Shown here: positions 10,615 through 14,180 of the stretch, piece after piece
How positions within the stretch are numbered: position 1 is the stretch's first letter
How the letters are laid out: each line of letters opens with the position of its first letter
Assembly (NCBI GenBank): GCA_002692165.1
Contig: NZJL01000013.1
Location: forward strand, 1 to 14,180
DNA: 14,180 nt
Source of the DNA: Porticoccaceae bacterium
GTDB taxonomy: Bacteria; Pseudomonadota; Gammaproteobacteria; Pseudomonadales; Porticoccaceae
Direction: 5' to 3'
Program-made: the position numbers and the translations under genes
The notes under the pieces: model-generated
What the model was told of the DNA's origin: nothing
Database searches by the model: none
The model's input: only the letters and a program-made list of their open reading frames with translations

Positions 10615-10720
10615 AATGATAATTATTTTGTAAAACTCCATTAAAAATAAAAATCTATTTTAATCAATAGTTTAAAATTTTCTTATCTTTTAACAATTAA
10701 CATTTTTTGAAAAAAAAATG
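10615..10720. other. AT-rich candidate DNA unwinding element
   Basis: About 105 bases made almost wholly of A and T, with long A runs and T runs, lie between the opposed DnaA boxes. This is where duplex opening would be expected. Exact 13-mer repeats like those of E. coli are not evident. Confidence 0.6.
10662..10674 (+). promoter_or_regulatory. Candidate IHF binding site
   Basis: AATCAATAGTTTA matches the IHF consensus WATCAANNNNTTR at every defined position. It lies between the left and right DnaA boxes, where a bend would bring them together. An AT-rich background raises the chance of a random match. Confidence 0.45.
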
Positions 10721-10728
10721 GTCAGTTA

Positions 10729-10760
10729 TTAACCACTATTTGTGGATAAGATGTGTATAA
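10729..10760 (-). promoter_or_regulatory. DnaA box cluster (two consensus boxes plus one weak)
   Basis: TGTGGATAA at 10741-10749 is the perfect box TTATCCACA on the minus strand. TGTGTATAA at 10752-10760 is TTATACACA, also within the TTATNCACA consensus and same orientation, two bases away. TTAACCACT at 10729-10737 is a plus-strand variant with two mismatches, making a near-palindrome with the first box. The cluster faces the plus-strand box at 10606. Confidence 0.85.
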
Positions 10761-10813
10761 ACAGTAATAAATACAGTGGTAATATGATAATATTATAAAA
10801 TCTTGAAAGACAG

Positions 10814-10847
10814 AAAAAAAAATTGACCGATTTGATCGAAAGGGTCA
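10814..10847 (-). terminator. Rho-independent terminator of mnmE
   Basis: On the minus strand TGAC (starting at the mnmE stop codon) pairs with GTCA, and inner CGAT pairs with ATCG around a CAA loop. An A and then nine T residues (10822-10814) follow. The stop codon itself lies in the stem. It ends mnmE transcription just before the origin and would shield oriC from read-through. Confidence 0.7.
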
Positions 10848-12212
10848 TTTTCCAATACAAAATGACGAAAAAATTTCTCCCAACAATTCATCAGAAGTTA
10901 TACTCCCAGTTATTTCTGAAAGACTATTTTGTGCTTGTCTCAAGTCCTCTGCGACTAACTCAGTGGAACCAGAGTCAATCATTTGTTTCTTTCCTGCTGT
11001 CACAGATACTAATGCAGTTTTGAGTGCAGCAACATGTCTGCCCCGTGCCGAAAAACCCCCATAGCCTCGATCTAGCTGCCCTGCCTGCTTGAGTAGGTAT
11101 TTGACCAAAGTGTCTATCCCGGTTCGATTTTTAACTGATATACAGAATGTGGATTTCCTGCCGATCATCTCTCCAGGCGCGAAGTCAGTTAAGTCAATTT
11201 TGTTTAATACTAATGTAAGTAAAGTAGAAGATTCTGGAAATTTTATAAAAAAATCAGGCCAAACGGTCTCGATGGATGGCTCGGTTATGTCTGCTGCATC
11301 AGCAATAAACAGAACATGATCCGCCGCCTCAATTTCTGACCAGGCTCTTCGAATTCCTTCTTTCTCTACAATGCCGCTGGTTTCTCGCAACCCCGCTGTA
11401 TCAATCAATTGCAACGGGATATCATTTATAACTACAGACTTTCGCAATACATCTCTTGTGGTGCCGGCCTCCGGTGTTACGATCGCCTCATCACTTCCGA
11501 CTAAACAGTTAAGAAGGCTTGATTTACCGGCGTTCGGTCTCCCCGCTAACACGATGGTTAAACCGTCTCTGAGCAAAACACCATGACGCGCCTTGTTAAT
11601 TATGTCATCAAGTCTGATTAAAATATCGTCTAACGTGTTTAACAATATTGGTTCATCCAAAAATTCAATGTCATCCTCGGGAAAATCAATCGATGCCTCC
11701 AAAAACACCCTGACATTTTTTAATGAATTTACAAGATTTTTTATCTCTTTGGAGAAGTCTCCGGACATAGAACGAATCGCGGATTTTGCTGCCTGAACTG
11801 AGGCCGCTTCTATTAAATCGGACACCGCCTCTGCTTCTACCAGATCCAACTTGCCATTTAAAAACGCTCGCTCGCTAAATTCTCCCGGCCTTGCCATTCT
11901 GGCTCCCAACTCAATGCATCGCTGGATTAATCTATCCTGCACCACGCTGCCGCCATGTCCCTGTAATTCAAGAATATCTTGGCCGGAAAATGAGCTGGGT
12001 GCCGAAAAATAAAGCGCGATGCCAGTGTCAAGACACTCTCCCTCAGCACCAAGAAATTCCTTGTAAGTGGCCACTCTAGGCTGTATTTCTTGGCCTAAAA
12101 TCGACAGAGTAAACTTTCTGAGGTCAGTTCCCGATAAACGCACAATCCCTATGCCGCCAACGCCGGCGGGAGTCGCGATTGCTACGATAGTGTCGAGACT
12201 GTTAAGAAACAA
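10845..12212 (-). CDS. mnmE: tRNA modification GTPase MnmE
   Basis: MnmE works with MnmG to install the 5-carboxymethylaminomethyl group on wobble U34 of certain tRNAs. The 455-residue product (454 in E. coli) begins with DTIVAIATPAGVGGIGIVRLSG. It contains G1 GRPNAGKS (224-231), G2 GTTRD (250-254), G3 DTAG (271-274) and G4 NKID (337-340), and ends in CIGK with the conserved cysteine at 452. The start is TTG at 12212; a TGA lies two codons upstream and no ATG or GTG precedes the conserved N-terminus, so a rare start seems real. yidC ends 17 bp upstream. MnmG, its partner and frequent downstream neighbour, is absent; a terminator and oriC follow instead. Confidence 0.97.
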   Translation of the reverse strand: MFLNSLDTIVAIATPAGVGGIGIVRLSGTDLRKFTLSILGQEIQPRVATYKEFLGAEGECLDTGIALYFSAPSSFSGQDILELQGHGGSVVQDRLIQRCIELGARMARPGEFSERAFLNGKLDLVEAEAVSDLIEAASVQAAKSAIRSMSGDFSKEIKNLVNSLKNVRVFLEASIDFPEDDIEFLDEPILLNTLDDILIRLDDIINKARHGVLLRDGLTIVLAGRPNAGKSSLLNCLVGSDEAIVTPEAGTTRDVLRKSVVINDIPLQLIDTAGLRETSGIVEKEGIRRAWSEIEAADHVLFIADAADITEPSIETVWPDFFIKFPESSTLLTLVLNKIDLTDFAPGEMIGRKSTFCISVKNRTGIDTLVKYLLKQAGQLDRGYGGFSARGRHVAALKTALVSVTAGKKQMIDSGSTELVAEDLRQAQNSLSEITGSITSDELLGEIFSSFCIGK

Positions 12213-12229
12213 TTTTCAAAAATTAAAAC

Positions 12230-13897
12230 CTATTTCACATCGGAAATTTGTCTATTGATCACGTACTGTTGCGCTAGTGATAATAAGTTGTTTATTGTCC
12301 AGTAAAGCACAAGACCAGAAGGGAACCAAAGAAACATAAATGTAAAGGCTATGGGCATATACTGCATTACTTTCGCCTGGATGGGATCGCTTGGAAGAGG
12401 TTGAAGTTTTTGCATTACCCACATGCTCAAGCCCATCACAAGGGGCAAGACGAAGTAAGGGTCCATGGCAGATAAATCTTTGATCCATAGGAGCCAAGGA
12501 GCATGTCTGATTTCAATGCTTTCCATTAAGACCCAATAGAGAGATATGAACACAGGCATTTGCAGAAGCATGGGCAAGCAGCCACTAACCGGATTTACTT
12601 TTTCTTTCTTCCATAGCGCCATCTGTTCTTGGCCCATTTTTTGTCTATCATCACCGTATAACTCTTTGATTCTTTCCATCTCGGGTTGCAAACTTCTTAA
12701 TCGAGCCATAGACTTTAAGCTTTTCGCAGACAAGGGAAACAACAGGAGTTTTATAACAACTGTCAAACCAACAATAGCCCATCCCCAATTACCTACCACC
12801 CCGTGTATGAACACTAACAACTGATATATTGGTTTACATATTACCCAAAAAATCCCGTAATCAACGACATGATCAAGATGCTCAGCCAACTTTTCAAGTT
12901 CAATTTGATCCTTTGGCCCAACATAAAAGTTGGCTGTATATTCTCCTCGCTCCCCTTTCGCAAGCCGAATTTCTTCACCAACAAAATTAAATAAATAGAC
13001 TGAAGATTGGGTATTTGACTTTTTGAAAGAATAACGATTCATATCATCATGAGGGGGTATCCAAGCGCTTACGAAGTAATGTTGTAAGAATGCGATCCAT
13101 CCACCTTTGAGAGATGTAGCCACATTATTATTATCAATGTCGTTTAGGCTGTATTTGGCAAAGTTTTTATCTGGTTCTTTTAAAGCTCCTCCAAGAAATG
13201 GGCGCTGTCCAAGAACGGTATCCAACTCGACCGGCGCACTATTATCGCGCTTTATTTGACCGAAAAAACTGCCCCGCCAGTCTACAGAACCCCTATTATC
13301 AATAAGGTACTTCACTTTAATGTCATAGCCTTCGCGAGTGAAAATGAACCTTTTAGTAAACTCGACCGAATCTTGCTCAGTAGTGAGATCCACAGTTAGT
13401 TGCTTTTGTTCTCCAAACTTATAATTGTTTTTCAAGCTCACAAAAACGGGCCTACCCCTTTCTCTACTGTCAGTTCCGTTTGGTCCAATTAAGCCACTCG
13501 AAGCTATATAATTGGTTTGGGTAGAACGCTGGAGTATTTTAATCGGTTTACCACCATCTTGAGGCATGTCGCTAAGGTGCTCCAGTAGTTCCACCTCTAC
13601 AATATCTCCGCCTCTAAGATCTATATTCACTTTAACAACATCGGTTATTACAGTAATGACGCCCGCGCTTCCCGAGTCGACAAAAGTAACGTCCGTCTCT
13701 ATTTTTTGTGGTGGTAAGTCATTATTAGATGTTTTGCGCTCAGCGTCAGGAAGATCCTCATTTCGAACATCCTTACTAAGGAATGTTTCTGTAACGGCTG
13801 AGACTGGGGGTGGGGGTTCAAAACGATTCCATTCTATTACAAGCATCCAAACAACGAGAGCCATGCAGGCTAATAAGGTGACCTTTATCCAATCCAT
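12230..13897 (-). CDS. yidC: Membrane protein insertase YidC
   Basis: YidC inserts and folds inner-membrane proteins, alone or with SecYEG. The 555-residue product has an N-terminal membrane segment (about 5-21), a Gram-negative periplasmic domain (about 65-335), and a C-terminal core with hydrophobic segments near 350-365, 371-390, 440-458, 482-496 and 512-542. R401 in SMARLRSLQPE aligns with the hydrophilic-groove arginine of E. coli (R366). The cytoplasmic stretch YGDDRQKMGQEQMALWKKEKVNPVSGCLPMLLQMP and the FLWFPSGLVLYW motif are typical. Its ATG lies 8 bp after the yidD stop, so its ribosome-binding region lies within yidD. The tail past the last membrane segment is short (about 13 residues), less basic than in E. 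coli. Confidence 0.97.
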   Translation of the reverse strand: MDWIKVTLLACMALVVWMLVIEWNRFEPPPPVSAVTETFLSKDVRNEDLPDAERKTSNNDLPPQKIETDVTFVDSGSAGVITVITDVVKVNIDLRGGDIVEVELLEHLSDMPQDGGKPIKILQRSTQTNYIASSGLIGPNGTDSRERGRPVFVSLKNNYKFGEQKQLTVDLTTEQDSVEFTKRFIFTREGYDIKVKYLIDNRGSVDWRGSFFGQIKRDNSAPVELDTVLGQRPFLGGALKEPDKNFAKYSLNDIDNNNVATSLKGGWIAFLQHYFVSAWIPPHDDMNRYSFKKSNTQSSVYLFNFVGEEIRLAKGERGEYTANFYVGPKDQIELEKLAEHLDHVVDYGIFWVICKPIYQLLVFIHGVVGNWGWAIVGLTVVIKLLLFPLSAKSLKSMARLRSLQPEMERIKELYGDDRQKMGQEQMALWKKEKVNPVSGCLPMLLQMPVFISLYWVLMESIEIRHAPWLLWIKDLSAMDPYFVLPLVMGLSMWVMQKLQPLPSDPIQAKVMQYMPIAFTFMFLWFPSGLVLYWTINNLLSLAQQYVINRQISDVK

Positions 13898-13905
13898 AAG
13901 ATTAA

Positions 13906-14160
13906 CTACTCTAAATCACTCGCTTTTTGCGGTTCACGAGTATTCTGTTCGTTTGCAACTGGATCATAGCCGCCCATATGACCCGGATGGCATTTAAAAA
14001 TTCTACAAACTGTTAAGTACATTCCTTTTACAAAGCCGTGTGCTTGCAAAGCTTCTATTGCATACATTGAACAAGTGGGATAAAAACGACAATTCTGGCC
14101 AATTATGGGGCTAATGAAAAACCGATAAAACCTAATGAAAGCTATAAGTATGTTAGTCAA
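13906..14160 (-). CDS. yidD: Membrane protein insertion efficiency factor YidD
   Basis: YidD is a small protein with an N-terminal amphipathic or hydrophobic helix that improves YidC-dependent insertion. The 84-residue product (85 in E. coli) has the family core [20 protein letters not shown], then [24 protein letters not shown]. The start is TTG at 14160; an in-frame TAG lies three codons upstream and no ATG precedes the helix. AGAGAATTCTCT, a 12-bp palindrome, overlaps the start region at 14160-14171. It sits in the expected rnpA-yidD-yidC order and is probably co-transcribed with yidC. rnpA should lie just past the right edge. Confidence 0.94.
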   Translation of the reverse strand: MTNILIAFIRFYRFFISPIIGQNCRFYPTCSMYAIEALQAHGFVKGMYLTVCRIFKCHPGHMGGYDPVANEQNTREPQKASDLE

Positions 14161-14180
14161 GAGAATTCTCTAAGTTATGA

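Larger units (their letters stand above)
10477..10813. other. oriC: Probable chromosomal replication origin (oriC)
   Basis: This gene-free stretch lies directly upstream of dnaA. It holds a perfect DnaA box at 10606-10614, two more at 10741-10760 in the opposite orientation, a weak one at 10729-10737, an AT-rich core between them, a consensus IHF site and a nested inverted repeat near dnaA. I see no open frame with coding character. Unlike the E. coli origin it contains no GATC at all; the nearest is at 10834, inside the mnmE terminator. Control by SeqA and Dam methylation is therefore unlikely here. Confidence 0.85.

Noticed and set aside
13566..13997. 143-codon plus-strand open frame over yidC/yidD
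   Set aside because: It is a shadow on the opposite strand of two well-supported genes, with no recognisable product. Similar antisense frames over galU, glyS, gyrB, dnaA and mnmE were rejected for the same reason.
14153..14180. Possible tail of rnpA on the minus strand
   Set aside because: One frame is open from the right edge and ends in TAA at 14155-14153, overlapping the yidD start, and rnpA is expected there. Nine codons show no recognisable RnpA sequence, and other frames also contain stops, so I cannot support it.

Overview
The window holds the chromosomal replication-origin neighbourhood of a gammaproteobacterium, probably a modest-GC lineage (about 40-45% GC by eye). The evidence is an 804-residue GyrB of the E. 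coli type, two-subunit glycyl-tRNA synthetase (GlyQ/GlyS), RecF next to DnaN and GyrB, and protein sequences closest in my memory to Pseudomonas-like and marine gammaproteobacterial families. I cannot name a genus. All genes recognised are housekeeping genes. I found no RNA gene, insertion sequence, prophage or CRISPR array.

Layout, left to right. Positions 1-92 are an exact inverted copy of an internal piece of glyS, most likely an amplification or assembly chimera at a contig end. galU (minus) follows, then a divergent intergenic region with a terminator-like hairpin in the galU leader and a TATAAT box for glyQ. glyQ and glyS (plus) share one base, and glyS carries a +1 frameshift in a run of seven C. 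gyrB, recF, dnaN and dnaA (all minus) form the classic replication cluster, converging on glyS. Two perfect 16-bp parS palindromes lie inside recF.

Positions 10420-10844 contain the probable oriC: three perfect-consensus DnaA boxes, a weaker fourth, an AT-rich stretch, a consensus IHF site and a nested inverted repeat. An intrinsic terminator closes mnmE on the right side. mnmE, yidC and yidD follow, all minus; rnpA and rpmH would be expected just beyond the right edge.

How the parts work together: DnaA binds the oriC boxes and opens the AT-rich DNA, DnaN clamps the polymerase, RecF handles gap repair, GyrB supplies negative supercoiling, and ParB would load at the parS sites to segregate the new origins. 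YidD and YidC serve membrane-protein insertion. MnmE modifies tRNA wobble uridines and GlyQS charges tRNA-Gly. GalU makes UDP-glucose.

The main oddities are the inverted glyS fragment, the glyS frameshift, the parS pair inside recF, and the orientation of the yidD-yidC-mnmE block. That block points toward dnaA with mnmE nearest the origin, whereas in E. coli, Pseudomonas and Bacillus rpmH is nearest and the block is divergent from dnaA. I did not find a previously undescribed system. The origin architecture is the part most worth following up.
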